DNA of 64,000 nucleotides from UBA6059 sp040219045 (GTDB lineage Bacteria; Bacteroidota; Bacteroidia; Cytophagales; Cyclobacteriaceae): assembly GCA_965229505.1 (NCBI GenBank), contig OZ245881.1:4092001-4156000 (forward strand), in the 5' to 3' direction. The first letter of the stretch is position 1; each line of letters begins with the position of its first letter. The notes below the pieces were generated by a model, which did not search any database, was not told where the DNA came from, and worked only from the letters and a program-made list of their open reading frames with translations. The position numbers and the translations under genes were made by a program. Of the stretch, positions 17,993 through 28,366 are shown in pieces.

Positions 17993-19657
17993 GTGTGCGG
18001 AATAGTTGGAGTGTTTGAATTGAAGGTTGAGTCTCAGAAGTTGAGAACGCAGGTGTTGGAGATGTCTAAGAAGATTAGACACAGAGGTCCGGACTGGTCT
18101 GGCATCTATTGTGGTAAGAAGGCTATATTGGCCCATGAGCGACTAGCTATCGTGGATATGCAGTCGGGAAAGCAGCCGCTCTATAGTGAGGACGGCAATC
18201 TTGTACTGGCTGTCAATGGAGAGATCTACAACCATCAAAAGATAAGAAAAGAACTGGGAGGGAAGTATAGTTTTCGGACCAACTCTGACTGTGAAGTGAT
18301 TTTGGCGCTGTATCAGGAGAAGGGCGAAGACTTCATCGAGGACCTTAATGGCATTTTTGCTTTTGCCTTGTACGATATTGAGAAAGATAAGTATATCATC
18401 GGCCGAGATCAGATAGGGGTAATTCCATTGTACAAAGGTTGGGATGCATATGGCAATTTTTACATTGGATCAGAGCTCAAGTCCCTGGAGGGTGTTTGCA
18501 ATAGGATTGAAGAGTTTTTGCCGGGTCATATTCTTAACAGCGCCGATGGCGTAATGCGCAAATGGTACCAGCGTGACTGGATGAGCTATGAAAGCGTTAA
18601 GGATAACCAAACCAACCTGGCAGACCTTCGCAAAGCACTGGAGGATGCAGTACATCGGCAACTCATGTCTGATGTACCTTATGGAGTACTTCTGAGCGGT
18701 GGTTTAGACAGCTCAGTTATTTCAGCTATCGCCAAAAGGTATGCAGCGAAGAGAATTGAATCAGATGACACTACAGATGCCTGGTGGCCACAGTTACACT
18801 CCTTCGCCGTTGGCCTGGAAGGATCTCCCGATTTAGCGGCTGCACAAAAAGTAGCTGATCACATAGGTACAGTGCATCATGAGGTACATTTTACAGTTCA
18901 GGAGGGCATGGATGCCATCCGGGATGTCGTCTACCATCTTGAGACCTATGATGTTACGACCATACGCGCTTCAACTCCGATGTACCTGCTATCGAGATAT
19001 ATTAAGTCAATGGGAGTGAAGATGGTGCTTTCCGGTGAAGGTGCTGATGAGATTTTCGGCGGTTATCTGTACTTCCACAAGGCACCCAATGCTCAGGCTT
19101 TCCATGAAGAGACCGTGAGGAAGATTAGTAAGCTTCACATGTATGATTGCTTACGCGCCAATAAGTCCTTGGCAGCATGGGGAGTGGAAGGACGTGTGCC
19201 TTTCCTGGATAAGGAATTTATGGATGTAGCCATGCGCCTCAATCCAGCAGATAAAATGACCGGTCCGGGCAAGATGGAGAAGTGGGTAGTGCGCAAGGCT
19301 TTTGAGGACTACCTACCGGAAAGTGTAGCGTGGCGCCAAAAAGAGCAGTTTAGTGATGGTGTGGGCTACAGCTGGATTGATTCGCTCAAAGACTTTACTT
19401 CGGCGACCATTTCTGATGAGCAGCTGGCCAATGCGAGTTACCGCTTCCCAATTAACCCGCCACAGTCCAAGGAGGAGTACTATTACAGAACCATATTTGC
19501 GGAGCATTTCCCATCTGATTCTGCGGCTTCATGCGTACCCTCTGTACCTTCGGTAGCTTGTAGCACGCCTGAGGCATTGGCTTGGGATGAGTCTTTCAAG
19601 AACATGAACGACCCATCAGGCAGGGCGGTGAAGTTAGTACACGAGCAGAGCTATTAG
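17993..19657 (+). CDS. asnB: Asparagine synthase B (glutamine-hydrolysing)
   Basis: 554 aa, the usual AsnB length. It starts with GTG immediately followed by the catalytic Cys2 (MCGIVGVFE), which fixes the start. The glutamine-hydrolysing domain is N-terminal (GRDQIGVIPLYKG). The synthetase domain has the PPi loop LLSGGLDSSVISAIAKR near residue 240, then GEGADEIFGGYLYF. The C-terminus is normal to EALAWDESFKNMNDPSGRA. It makes asparagine from aspartate, ATP and glutamine. It is a single-gene unit, and its stop is 5 bases from a convergent stop. Confidence 0.96.
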   Translation: MCGIVGVFELKVESQKLRTQVLEMSKKIRHRGPDWSGIYCGKKAILAHERLAIVDMQSGKQPLYSEDGNLVLAVNGEIYNHQKIRKELGGKYSFRTNSDCEVILALYQEKGEDFIEDLNGIFAFALYDIEKDKYIIGRDQIGVIPLYKGWDAYGNFYIGSELKSLEGVCNRIEEFLPGHILNSADGVMRKWYQRDWMSYESVKDNQTNLADLRKALEDAVHRQLMSDVPYGVLLSGGLDSSVISAIAKRYAAKRIESDDTTDAWWPQLHSFAVGLEGSPDLAAAQKVADHIGTVHHEVHFTVQEGMDAIRDVVYHLETYDVTTIRASTPMYLLSRYIKSMGVKMVLSGEGADEIFGGYLYFHKAPNAQAFHEETVRKISKLHMYDCLRANKSLAAWGVEGRVPFLDKEFMDVAMRLNPADKMTGPGKMEKWVVRKAFEDYLPESVAWRQKEQFSDGVGYSWIDSLKDFTSATISDEQLANASYRFPINPPQSKEEYYYRTIFAEHFPSDSAASCVPSVPSVACSTPEALAWDESFKNMNDPSGRAVKLVHEQSY

Positions 19658-19662
19658 TCGCA

Positions 19663-20325
19663 TCATTCTTTCTGCATAGCCTTTTTATCCAGCCAGTGAG
19701 CGATACCCCCAAAGGCCAGGTAAGTCACGACTGCCACTATGGCTAGTGTAGTTTTGTCTGAAGCTGCTGGAGGTCCATAGACCTGAGATCCATGCAGCGC
19801 CAATAGGAAAACAGCATAGCCGATCATGCCGTATTTCCCAACTTTGTTCGTAGGCTTAACAGCCTGTATGTAGATGTAAAGCCCTCCAAACAGGAATAGC
19901 GCCTCCAGACCAAATGCAAGTTCGCGATAGTTCCAAATACCAAAGCCGAGCTTGGGTGAACTGTCAGACCAAATAGGCAAATCAGGTGTATGCACTACAA
20001 GATCGACAAACCAATGTGAAGCAATAGCCAGGGCCATGGCAATTCCCGATTTGTGCCCCATCTTTAGAAGATTAGCAAATACGAAATAGCCCAAAAGAGC
20101 CCAAAATGCTGTCGCCAGGAGGCTATGTGTATAAGGCATATACTCCAGATCCAGATGATTAGTCGCCGTAAAGCCTTCGACGATGTTCATTCGCTCTATA
20201 CCCATCACCACGAATGGGAAGAAGAGGATGTCCACGAATTGAGCGCCAATGAAGAGCCAACCAAGTGAGATATTCTTGTCATACTTCTTTAGGGCGAGTG
20301 AAGAAACGTAATGTCCGACGTACAT
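19663..20325 (-). CDS. Polytopic membrane protein, metal-dependent-hydrolase-like
   Basis: 220 aa with about six hydrophobic segments. Conserved-looking polar residues are embedded in them: H at residue 5 (MYVGHYVSS), GAQFVDILFFP, the PYTHSLLATAFW helix, and SHWFVDLVVHTPD. Histidine and aspartate pairs in membrane helices resemble the YdjM-type metal-dependent hydrolases, but I can give only this resemblance. It lies convergent to asnB with 5 bases between stops, and no terminator is visible. Confidence 0.55.
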   Translation of the reverse strand: MYVGHYVSSLALKKYDKNISLGWLFIGAQFVDILFFPFVVMGIERMNIVEGFTATNHLDLEYMPYTHSLLATAFWALLGYFVFANLLKMGHKSGIAMALAIASHWFVDLVVHTPDLPIWSDSSPKLGFGIWNYRELAFGLEALFLFGGLYIYIQAVKPTNKVGKYGMIGYAVFLLALHGSQVYGPPAASDKTTLAIVAVVTYLAFGGIAHWLDKKAMQKE

Positions 20326-20401
20326 AATTTAAATGGTTAGAATGCAGTAATTAGTTAAAGGCAATTCGCATTTGATAGTGAATAAGGAGCACTTGGTATC
20401 A

Positions 20402-20476
20402 AGTACAAGGTATTAAGAAATTGTCAGGGCGTTACTGAGCTTCGATACCACTGTCCTAATACTTAATACCAAATAC
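20402..20476. repeat. Interrupted inverted repeat, intergenic
   Basis: GGTATTAAG at 20409-20417 pairs with CTTAATACC at 20462-20470. Extended arms (AGTAC-AAGGTATTAAG and CTTAATACC-AAATACT) are partly matched. The TACTT/GGTATC/AAGTAC vocabulary, repeated at 20390-20490, looks like a degenerate palindromic intergenic repeat. No T-run follows the hairpin on either strand. Confidence 0.5.
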
Positions 20477-20490
20477 TCTGTACTCCATAC

Positions 20491-21987
20491 TTAGTATTTC
20501 GCTGGTCCTTTAGCCTTTGATTTTTCGATAAACTCTCGAATATCTTCATTGGCTTGCTGCAAGTCCTCGCGACGTAGATACATCATATGCCCACTGCGGT
20601 AGCCTTTGAAACTAAAGCGGTCTTTCATTTTTCCGCTAGGGTCGATTCTCCACATGGTATACTTCGCATCGAAGTACTTGGTAGCACCATCGTAGTATCC
20701 TGACTGCACCATGGTATGGAGATAAGGGTTCATCGCCATTGCTTGTCGTAAGTCATTCCCGGTCGTATTATCCTCAGAGTCCCAGGGATGAACCGGACCG
20801 AATAGATTGTACTTTACATCGGTCGGGAAGTTGAGCACATTGCGGTAATAGTAGTTGATCGCGGGAGCAAAGCTGTGCAGCCAACTCGTGAGTTCTGAAT
20901 TGAAGTCTGGTCGACTACCGGCATCAGTTTCGTCAATACCCTTATACCTCGAGTCAAGGCGCCCAATTGTGAAGCCCTCTTCTCTCAGGAGTTCTTTCCA
21001 GTAGTAGTTGGTCGGAACATCAAGGTTGTGTTGCAGGAAGACCTTTTCAGAGATGCCTGAGTACATCGCCATCTTTTTGGCGGTAGCTTGTCGATCGCTT
21101 TCCTCAATAAATCCTCCTTTAGCTAGCTGTGGAAGCAGGTCGTTGAGTGAATAGTCTTCAGCTTCGTCAAGGACTTCCAGCAAGTCCTTTTGCTGAAGTG
21201 AAGCGGGAAGCTTCTTATGATACCAAGCGGCTGCTGTAAAGTAAGGTAGTCGAAGTGCTGTTCCCAAAGGACCGTCTCTTCTACCAGCGCCCATGGCATC
21301 TATGCCCAGCTCGGTAGGAGAGACCAGAATCACACCGTTGATATACATCCACTGTCGGTTTTGCAGAGCTAGCGCCAACCCTGACACACGCGTGGTACCG
21401 TAGCTCTCACCAATCAGGTACTTGGGGGATTCCCAGCGGTTAATTCGCCCGACAAATGTGTTGATCCATTCCGCCAGGTAGGCAATATCTGCATTGACAC
21501 CAAAAAACATTTCACGCTTAGCATCTGGATCCACCATTCTCGAGTAGCCGGTGTTTACCGGGTTTACAAACACGATATCTGCTACATCCAGGATAGAGTG
21601 AGGATTGTCCTTGACCCCATAGGGTTGAACCGGAAAACCCTCGTCATCTACATTGAGAATCATCGGACCGGTATAGGCGAGATGCATCCATACCGAACCC
21701 GAACCGGGTCCGCCATTAAAGCTGATAAATAATGGTCGTTCAGCCTTGTTTCTGATGTCTGTTCGCTCATAGTAAGTATAGTTGAGATAGGCTGCAATCG
21801 TGCCTTCATCATCCCATACGGGTTGCGTCCCCGTGGTGGCTTTGTAAGGTATCGACTGTCCCTTGATGCTCACCTGATGGGTGGTGACTACCATGGTGTC
21901 AGGCGGCAGTGTGCGGCCTTGACTATTGGACTGATGGTACCCCAATGTAAAGAGTACGGCTAATAAGTAGAGTTGAAGATTTTTCAT
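20491..21987 (-). CDS. Secreted serine carboxypeptidase, S10 family
   Basis: 498 aa with a signal peptide ending near QSNSQ. The oxyanion stretch is FNGGPGSGSVWMH, the nucleophile GESYGTTRVSG, the catalytic Asp region VQSGYYDGATKYF and the catalytic His YRSGHMMYLRRED. These are the S10 hallmarks in order. It trims residues from peptide C-termini and is probably periplasmic or outer-membrane-associated. The start codon directly abuts the FMO stop (TAA-ATG), so the two are one operon. Confidence 0.9.
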   Translation of the reverse strand: MKNLQLYLLAVLFTLGYHQSNSQGRTLPPDTMVVTTHQVSIKGQSIPYKATTGTQPVWDDEGTIAAYLNYTYYERTDIRNKAERPLFISFNGGPGSGSVWMHLAYTGPMILNVDDEGFPVQPYGVKDNPHSILDVADIVFVNPVNTGYSRMVDPDAKREMFFGVNADIAYLAEWINTFVGRINRWESPKYLIGESYGTTRVSGLALALQNRQWMYINGVILVSPTELGIDAMGAGRRDGPLGTALRLPYFTAAAWYHKKLPASLQQKDLLEVLDEAEDYSLNDLLPQLAKGGFIEESDRQATAKKMAMYSGISEKVFLQHNLDVPTNYYWKELLREEGFTIGRLDSRYKGIDETDAGSRPDFNSELTSWLHSFAPAINYYYRNVLNFPTDVKYNLFGPVHPWDSEDNTTGNDLRQAMAMNPYLHTMVQSGYYDGATKYFDAKYTMWRIDPSGKMKDRFSFKGYRSGHMMYLRREDLQQANEDIREFIEKSKAKGPAKY

Positions 21988-23313
21988 TTATCCGACTTTC
22001 ATTTTTTTCATTTCAGTTTCAATAGCGCCTTTGTAGGGATGAAAATCTACCTGCAAAGTATGCCTGACAGATTTTTTATAGCGTTTCGCCATATGATCTG
22101 TATCCTTTTGTATCGAATTGCGCATCTGATCTGGTGAGGGCAACTTGCATTGTCCGGTGATCAGTTTGCTGATCCACTTGCTCTGGACTTCCGCCAGTGG
22201 CATGATAGCGCCTAGCGGCTGAATGAGTCCGAGGAAGAACAGTCCCTGGTGATCAGGATGGATTACTTTTTTGTACAGCCTGATATCGTTAGTTTGCTCC
22301 ACATCAAAGGCATTCATGTGCTTCAGGAATGGAAAACTAACGCGATAGCCGGTGGCATAGATAATGATATCAAAATCTTGCTCGGAACCATCCTCAAAGC
22401 AGACGGTTTTACCTTTAAATTCTTTGATGTTGGGCTTGAAATCCACGAGACCCCTACCGGCAATATTGAGTAAGTCTTGGGAGAGGGTAGGATGCTCACT
22501 GAGAAGTGGCCGTTTAGGCTTAGGCACCCCATAGTCTTCTTGCCGTCCGCGAGCCAGCCATAGGGTAGTGGCGAGGAGCTTCCGCTGGAGCCACAAGGGT
22601 AGCCTGGCCGTGATTGGATTGGCAAGATTATCAAAAGGAATGCTCCAAATCCAGTTGGGCGTGATGTGTGCACCGCTGCGAGTAGAGATCACTACTTTGC
22701 CACTGTGCAATCTGGCCGCTTCACAGGCTATATCCACTGCTGAATTACCGATACCCACGATCAGTATATCCCTGTCTTTGACCTGATCCGTTTCCTTATA
22801 ATAATGGGAATGAAGCACCTCTCCTGTAAACTCACCCGGGAATGGAGGCTCAGGCATTCTCGGATTCCAGTGATGCCCATTCGCAACAACTACATGGCTG
22901 TATTCTGAGGTTTTGCCGTTACTTAGCCGCACGGTATATCCATCCTCATCCAAGGGAGTGACTTCTTCGACAGCCGTATTGAAGATAATACTATCCTTAA
23001 TGTCAAAGTGATCTACATAGTCTTCGAAATACTTGATGATATGACTATGATGCGGGAACATCGGATAGTCCTCGGGCATGGGGTAATCTGAATAGGCCAT
23101 GACCAACCGGTTGGTATTGATGTGCAGTGACCTGTACGCTGAAGACAATCCATTGTCATTGTTGTATCTCCAGTTTCCTCCTATGTCTGAGCCTTTTTCA
23201 AAACAGTCGTAAGACACTCCTGCTTCTTTGAGCGTCTTAGCCGCTACTATACCGGAGCTCCCAGCCCCGATGATACATACTTTCTTTTGGGTCATGAATT
23301 GATGTTTATTCAA
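21988..23313 (-). CDS. Flavin-containing monooxygenase (FMO-like)
   Basis: 441 aa. The FAD-binding GxGxxG motif is near the N-terminus (CIIGAGSSGIVAAKTL), the NADPH-binding GxGxxG is in IVGIGNSAVDIACEA, and the FMO fingerprint FxGxxxHxxxY reads FTGEVLHSHYYK. It oxidises soft nucleophiles such as amines or sulfides; the real substrate cannot be read. The start is MNKHQF at 23313, with a second possible ATG six codons later (23295). It directly precedes the S10 peptidase. Confidence 0.9.
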   Translation of the reverse strand: MNKHQFMTQKKVCIIGAGSSGIVAAKTLKEAGVSYDCFEKGSDIGGNWRYNNDNGLSSAYRSLHINTNRLVMAYSDYPMPEDYPMFPHHSHIIKYFEDYVDHFDIKDSIIFNTAVEEVTPLDEDGYTVRLSNGKTSEYSHVVVANGHHWNPRMPEPPFPGEFTGEVLHSHYYKETDQVKDRDILIVGIGNSAVDIACEAARLHSGKVVISTRSGAHITPNWIWSIPFDNLANPITARLPLWLQRKLLATTLWLARGRQEDYGVPKPKRPLLSEHPTLSQDLLNIAGRGLVDFKPNIKEFKGKTVCFEDGSEQDFDIIIYATGYRVSFPFLKHMNAFDVEQTNDIRLYKKVIHPDHQGLFFLGLIQPLGAIMPLAEVQSKWISKLITGQCKLPSPDQMRNSIQKDTDHMAKRYKKSVRHTLQVDFHPYKGAIETEMKKMKVG

Positions 23314-23384
23314 TCAATCCAGAATATAGTAAGCAACCAGATGAATGGGAAATGAATGTTGGAATAGAGGTAGTAAAACCGCTT

Positions 23385-24320
23385 CTATATCTCTTGCCAG
23401 ACCCTTTCGATCAGCGCCTTGGTAGCCCGAATTCCTTGAGGCTCGCTGTGTTCCGTACCCTCATACTCGATACCGATGTATCCGTCATAACCGGCATCTT
23501 TCACCACCTGGAGCATTTTGTGGTAGTCTATTATCTTGTCACTGCCGCTTTGATCAAAATTGTAAGACTTGGCACTTACTGCTTTGGCATAAGGCATGAA
23601 TTGTGCGACACCTTGATAGCGATCATAAGCTCGATCACATTCGATTTGCGTGCTACCCCATTTGGCCGATAGGCACCAATTGCCAAAATCGGGTAGGGTA
23701 CCAAAGTTGGGCATGTCCACCTCTTTGATGATATCCACTATGAACTCGGCATCAGAGCTGTGCAAACCATGATTCTCGATAATGATGTTGATACCCTCGC
23801 TGGCTGCATATTCCGATAGGCCGCCCATACCGTCAATCAAAGCCGCGCGAACTGCTTCTTTTGATCCTGTACCAAAAGCATTGACACGGATAGAGTGACA
23901 GCCTAATATTTTGGCAGCATTGATCCATTTGTAATGATTTTCTACTGCTTGTGTTCTTAGGATATCATCCGGATCACCAAGATCGCCTTCATCGTCTACC
24001 ATGATCAGCAGGCTGATGACGTTATGATCAGTGGCCCGACGTTTTAGGTCAACCCAAACAGCTTCATCTTTGACCCGGTCTTTATAAAAGGCACTTACAT
24101 ACTCGATGGCGTTGATACCATAGTCTCGGGAGGAAATCAATGCAAAATCCATGGCGTCCAGTTCACCGGCGAAGAAGGCGCGATTAAGCGACCACTGGGC
24201 TAGCGAGATTTTAGGAGGAGCCGATTGGCCGGGTAGCAACGCACTTGAAAGCAATCCTGGTAAGGCCAAAAGCGGAAGACTAAGCCCGGCTTTTTGGATA
24301 AATTTCCGACGGCACATCAT
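23385..24320 (-). CDS. Tat-exported sugar-phosphate isomerase/epimerase-like TIM barrel
   Basis: 311 aa. The N-terminus M-M-C-R-R-K-F-I-Q-K-A-G-L-S-L-P has a twin-arginine motif and a hydrophobic core, so it is probably folded before export. The body is an AP-endonuclease-2/xylose-isomerase-like TIM barrel (NINIIIENHGLHSS-type, YIGIEYEGTEHSEP, KISLAQWSL). Metal-ligand Glu/His residues appear in IENHG and GIEYEG. Substrate unknown. An alternative start is one codon in (24317). Confidence 0.8.
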   Translation of the reverse strand: MMCRRKFIQKAGLSLPLLALPGLLSSALLPGQSAPPKISLAQWSLNRAFFAGELDAMDFALISSRDYGINAIEYVSAFYKDRVKDEAVWVDLKRRATDHNVISLLIMVDDEGDLGDPDDILRTQAVENHYKWINAAKILGCHSIRVNAFGTGSKEAVRAALIDGMGGLSEYAASEGINIIIENHGLHSSDAEFIVDIIKEVDMPNFGTLPDFGNWCLSAKWGSTQIECDRAYDRYQGVAQFMPYAKAVSAKSYNFDQSGSDKIIDYHKMLQVVKDAGYDGYIGIEYEGTEHSEPQGIRATKALIERVWQEI

Positions 24321-24352
24321 GATAATAAGTTAATCAACGATGGGCAAGCCTC

Positions 24353-25129
24353 CTAATATACGATCTCTTCCAATTCGATTACTTCTCTGAAATCAGCGGA
24401 GATGTTCTCGAATAAAACAGTCTTTACGACAGGCCACTCCTCCAAATTCTCATAAGAATCACCTTCTCTTATGGAGATCTCAAGGTTATAAGATCGACCA
24501 GCGTCTAATCCATATTGTGCTAGCTCGTCGAGGGTGGCAATTTCCGCACTTGGAGAACCAAAGTTGCTGGTAAAGTTGCCAGGGATAAAGTCCTCAGTAT
24601 AGTCAAGATTAACATCAAAAATGACAAGCTCATTATCAATGGATTCATCTTTGACAAAGACTTTTACTCCACCGATTTTTTTAACCCTGAAAGTGATAGG
24701 AGGACCATTTCCTACTAATCGTTCATCTCGCGCTGGTCGTACTTCCATTTCTCCCTGTGTCATTTCTACAAGAGGCAGAAAGGCGTCACGAACATTAATT
24801 GAGAAAGAGGTGTAGGAAGTATCAACATCGAATGACTCAGCGGCAGCTAAGAGTGTGTCTAACTCACGGCGATACTCAACTAGAAATCTTCCATCCTGTG
24901 CAGTTTGGACAAACTGCTGACCAAATATTGCCTGACAACCCAGCTCCTCAAAAAAGCCAACTTCGATATCAGCCATCGGCTGATTGGTTTCAACATCGAT
25001 GACGGCTCCCCGAAACATGAATATACCCGGAGGAGGTGCGGGTCTTGCCATTTCATCTTCTTCATCATCGCCACATGCGACGAATAGAATGGCCATAAGT
25101 GTTAATACTAGAATAGCTGGTTTTCTCAT
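24353..25129 (-). CDS. Hypothetical lipoprotein with carboxypeptidase-regulatory-like domain
   Basis: 258 aa. The lipobox I-L-F-V-A-C is followed by an acidic GDDEEDE stretch, so it is probably surface-exposed. RGAVIDVETNQPMADIEV resembles the start of a CarboxypepD_reg-like beta domain. I do not recognise the rest. An ATG at 25138 is also possible, but the ATG at 25129 gives the standard signal sequence. Confidence 0.6.
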   Translation of the reverse strand: MRKPAILVLTLMAILFVACGDDEEDEMARPAPPPGIFMFRGAVIDVETNQPMADIEVGFFEELGCQAIFGQQFVQTAQDGRFLVEYRRELDTLLAAAESFDVDTSYTSFSINVRDAFLPLVEMTQGEMEVRPARDERLVGNGPPITFRVKKIGGVKVFVKDESIDNELVIFDVNLDYTEDFIPGNFTSNFGSPSAEIATLDELAQYGLDAGRSYNLEISIREGDSYENLEEWPVVKTVLFENISADFREVIELEEIVY

Positions 25130-25192
25130 AACGGTCAAAGATCCAAGAACTTTAGAGTACTAGCAAAATTTTCTAAGTAAAAGTATACTGAT

Positions 25193-28100
25193 TTACTTAT
25201 CAGACTCATCGACCTTCTTCTCCAGATCAATCTTCATATCCAGCTCATTCAACTTGTCATTGAACTTTGGAATATCTTCCTCAATCAGCCGCTCAAATTC
25301 CCCTTTGGCGGCTAAGAGTCGCTCGTTCAGTACTTCATAGACCTCACCTTGTTGATCAGTCGGTCTGAAATCAATGCCGCTAGTACTGAGGTCACTGGCT
25401 ACTGCACTTAGCCTACCATAAAGCTGCATTGGAGATCGAAAGGCATCTTCACGCGCTCCGGTGAGATGAATATCATAGAGTTTAGCCACAATTGAAGTTG
25501 AATAATCGTTGATCCGATTGGCTTCTTTGGTATCGGCCTTCTTTTGAAGTGATGGGGTGAGAGAAACCAATTCAGCCCGGATCAATTCCAGGGTGTTGAT
25601 CATGGTGACCACTTCATTCATAGCATCCCGAAGCTCCAATGATAAGGCCACTTGAGCCTTGATATCTTCCAGGTCACCATCTGTATTGGGGTCTTTAAGC
25701 ACTTCTAGTTCTTTGCGAAATACTTCATCTCCCACAGTCACTATGGCCGTATACTTACCGGGCACTACTCTGGGCCCAAACTGTCCACGCCAAAGATCGA
25801 GATCCCAGGTAACCAAAGGTCGCCAGCCTTCACCGTTGAGCTGTACCCAAGGTCTGCCCGGTGGTTGGGTTCTGAGCCTTGGCTTGAAGGTAGGTTCGTA
25901 CCGAAGGTCCCACATTACCCGATTGACGCCAGCTTTCTGTGATCCTTCCATCGTTCTTATGACAGTTTCATTCGAGTCCAATATTTTGACCCTGACCGTA
26001 TCTGTCGTTTTTTCCGGTAGGTAATAGTTGATAGGTGTGCCATAGTCAGGATTGCTGCCCGAGCTGAAGCTGGGTGCGTCAGTTTTGATGCTTTCTTTCT
26101 GGCTAAAGCGATAGGAGGCCCGAGGGTTGAAAACCTGCACTGCTTTAGCCTTCTCCGGATCATATTCGCGTAATGCGGAAAGGTCATCCAGGATGTAATA
26201 GCCTCTGCCGTAGGTGCCGATCACCAGGTCATCAAATCGCTCCTGAACCGTCACCCAATACACAGGGGCAGGGGGTAGGTTGTTTTTCAGTTTCATCCAA
26301 TCGCCACCGTCGTTGTGACTTATGTAGAGCCCATTATCCACACCCAGGTAAAGCATTCCCTGCTTCTTTGGGTCTTCCACGATCACATGAGCAAATCCAT
26401 GCACACTCTGAGGGATATTGTTGGCGATAGCCGTCCATGATTGCCCATAGTCGCTCGTTTTGTAGACGTAAGTGCCAAAATCACCCATCTGGTGCAGATC
26501 AACGGTGATGTAAGCCGTGCCTTGAGTATACCTTGATGGAAATATGTTGGCAATGGTGCCCCATTCCGGTAGGTCAGGAATATTGTTTGTCACATTGGTC
26601 CAGGAAGTGCCGCCATCTCTGGTCAGTTGCACCTGACCGTCGTTGGTGCCCGCCCAGATCAGGCCAGCTTCCATGGGAGACTCCTCTATCGCGAATAGCG
26701 TAGCACCATCAAAAGTCATGAGATTGTCGATAGCCACTCCACCAGAACTCTGCTGATGATCCTTTCTGTTGAGCGTCAGGTCGGGGCTGATGATCTGCCA
26801 GCTCTGTCCGCCATCGTCCGATTGATGAATGAACTGGCTGCCAACATACACCCGATGCTTGGTGTGGGGTGAAAAGCTCAGCGGAAAATTCCAATGCCAG
26901 CGGTACTTCATATCGGCAGGCGCCCAGCCATAGCCAGCTTCTGGCCAGACCCGCACTTCTCGAGCATACCCGGTTTTGAGGTCATACCGCTCCAGCCCAC
27001 CATCATAGCAGCCGGACCAAACGATGGTGTTGTCGGCAGGATCTGCCTTGGCAAAGCCACTCTCACAGCCGCCGACTCCATGCCATAGCCCTACCGGAAT
27101 GTAGCCCTGCTGGCTGTTGCTGGGGCCCCTGTACGACCAGCCGTCCTGGCGGTTACCATAGACGTAGTAGGGGATCTGATCGTCGACAGACACGTGATAC
27201 ATCTGTGCGATAGGCAGCACCACACGCTGAAATGATTCACCACCATTGAGACTGATGCTGGCGCAACCATCGTGTGCGACCATCATACGATCAGGATTGA
27301 GCGGATCGATCCACATGTCGTGATTGTCGCCACCACCACGTGGAGGATTTTTCATGAGCGTTTTACCACCGTCTTCTGACTTGCTAAACCGTACACTTAA
27401 GAAATACACTTCATCAGGATTATCCGTACCTACCGCAATGCGCGTATAGTAGGAGGCACGCTCGTTCATTGTGTGATCCTGACTCATGAGCGTCCATGAT
27501 TCACCTTTGTCGTCTGATCTCCATAGCTCAGGACTGTTGATCTCGAAGAGTGCATACACTACATTGGGATTGCTGTAAGAAACAGCAACAGCCGTTTTAC
27601 CCACAGGGCGTTTCTCTCCACCTGGAAGGCCATTCTTGGTCATAGGTTCCCAGGTATCACCTCCATCCATAGATCGATAGATACCACCTCCGGGACCTCC
27701 GCTTCTTAGTCCCCAGGTGTTGATATGTATGGACCACATCGCGGCATAGAGTATGTTAGGATTCTTTGGGTCTATCGCAATGTCAGCAGCCCCTGTACCC
27801 TCATCGGCAAAAAGCACCCTTTCCCATGTCTCACCTCCATCTTTGGTTCTGTAGATACCACGGTCTTGCTGTGGCCCGTAGGTGTGACCGAGCGCAGCAG
27901 CATACACAATGTCGGGATTAGTTGGGTGGACCACTACCCGACCAATTCTACCGGTTTTCTCCAGACCCTTTCGCTCCCACGTCTCGCCAGCGTCGGTTGA
28001 TTTATAAATACCATCACCCATCGCATGAGCTGGTCTGATCACAAAAGTCTCTCCCGTACCCATCCATACTTGATTAGGATCGGAAGGAGCCAATGCGACA

Positions 28101-28366
28101 GAGCCTATTGATGACACATCTAATGAATCAGTAATTGGATCCCAGTTGACACCTCCGTCGGCTGTTTTCCATAATCCTCCGGATGCAGCTCCGATATAGT
28201 TCACCATTGGGTTACCAGGCTCACCTGCTATCGCAATGGCTCTATTACCTTCAGGGCCGATAAAGCGGAAGTTCAGCTCTTTGAATACTGAAGGATCAAT
28301 AGGCTGGGCTATAGATTGGACTACTAAGAACAGCAGTCCGATAGTTGCGATGAAGAAGGTTTTCAT
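25193..28366 (-). CDS. Secreted sortilin/VPS10-like BNR-repeat protein
   Basis: 1057 aa from the ATG at 28366. Signal peptide MKTFFIATIGLLFLVVQSIA. The body carries repeated Asp-box/BNR motifs (S-x-D-x-G-x-T-W: TADGGVNWD, STDAGETWER, TKDGGETWERV, SMDGGDTWEP, SDDKGESWTL, SDDGGQSWQ, TRDGGTSWTN), forming a multi-bladed propeller. The C-terminal 300 residues are a beta domain then helices. This is the Bacteroidota type called VPS10 or exo-alpha-sialidase-like glycosyl hydrolase, but no catalytic site is proven. It has an upstream-start alternative at 28384. Confidence 0.85.
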   Translation of the reverse strand: MKTFFIATIGLLFLVVQSIAQPIDPSVFKELNFRFIGPEGNRAIAIAGEPGNPMVNYIGAASGGLWKTADGGVNWDPITDSLDVSSIGSVALAPSDPNQVWMGTGETFVIRPAHAMGDGIYKSTDAGETWERKGLEKTGRIGRVVVHPTNPDIVYAAALGHTYGPQQDRGIYRTKDGGETWERVLFADEGTGAADIAIDPKNPNILYAAMWSIHINTWGLRSGGPGGGIYRSMDGGDTWEPMTKNGLPGGEKRPVGKTAVAVSYSNPNVVYALFEINSPELWRSDDKGESWTLMSQDHTMNERASYYTRIAVGTDNPDEVYFLSVRFSKSEDGGKTLMKNPPRGGGDNHDMWIDPLNPDRMMVAHDGCASISLNGGESFQRVVLPIAQMYHVSVDDQIPYYVYGNRQDGWSYRGPSNSQQGYIPVGLWHGVGGCESGFAKADPADNTIVWSGCYDGGLERYDLKTGYAREVRVWPEAGYGWAPADMKYRWHWNFPLSFSPHTKHRVYVGSQFIHQSDDGGQSWQIISPDLTLNRKDHQQSSGGVAIDNLMTFDGATLFAIEESPMEAGLIWAGTNDGQVQLTRDGGTSWTNVTNNIPDLPEWGTIANIFPSRYTQGTAYITVDLHQMGDFGTYVYKTSDYGQSWTAIANNIPQSVHGFAHVIVEDPKKQGMLYLGVDNGLYISHNDGGDWMKLKNNLPPAPVYWVTVQERFDDLVIGTYGRGYYILDDLSALREYDPEKAKAVQVFNPRASYRFSQKESIKTDAPSFSSGSNPDYGTPINYYLPEKTTDTVRVKILDSNETVIRTMEGSQKAGVNRVMWDLRYEPTFKPRLRTQPPGRPWVQLNGEGWRPLVTWDLDLWRGQFGPRVVPGKYTAIVTVGDEVFRKELEVLKDPNTDGDLEDIKAQVALSLELRDAMNEVVTMINTLELIRAELVSLTPSLQKKADTKEANRINDYSTSIVAKLYDIHLTGAREDAFRSPMQLYGRLSAVASDLSTSGIDFRPTDQQGEVYEVLNERLLAAKGEFERLIEEDIPKFNDKLNELDMKIDLEKKVDESDK

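Noticed and set aside
25659..26024. 121-codon plus-strand ORF in the VPS10 gene
   Set aside because: It lies wholly inside the minus-strand BNR protein and its translation is rich in arginine, serine and proline without structure, as expected of an antisense shadow.
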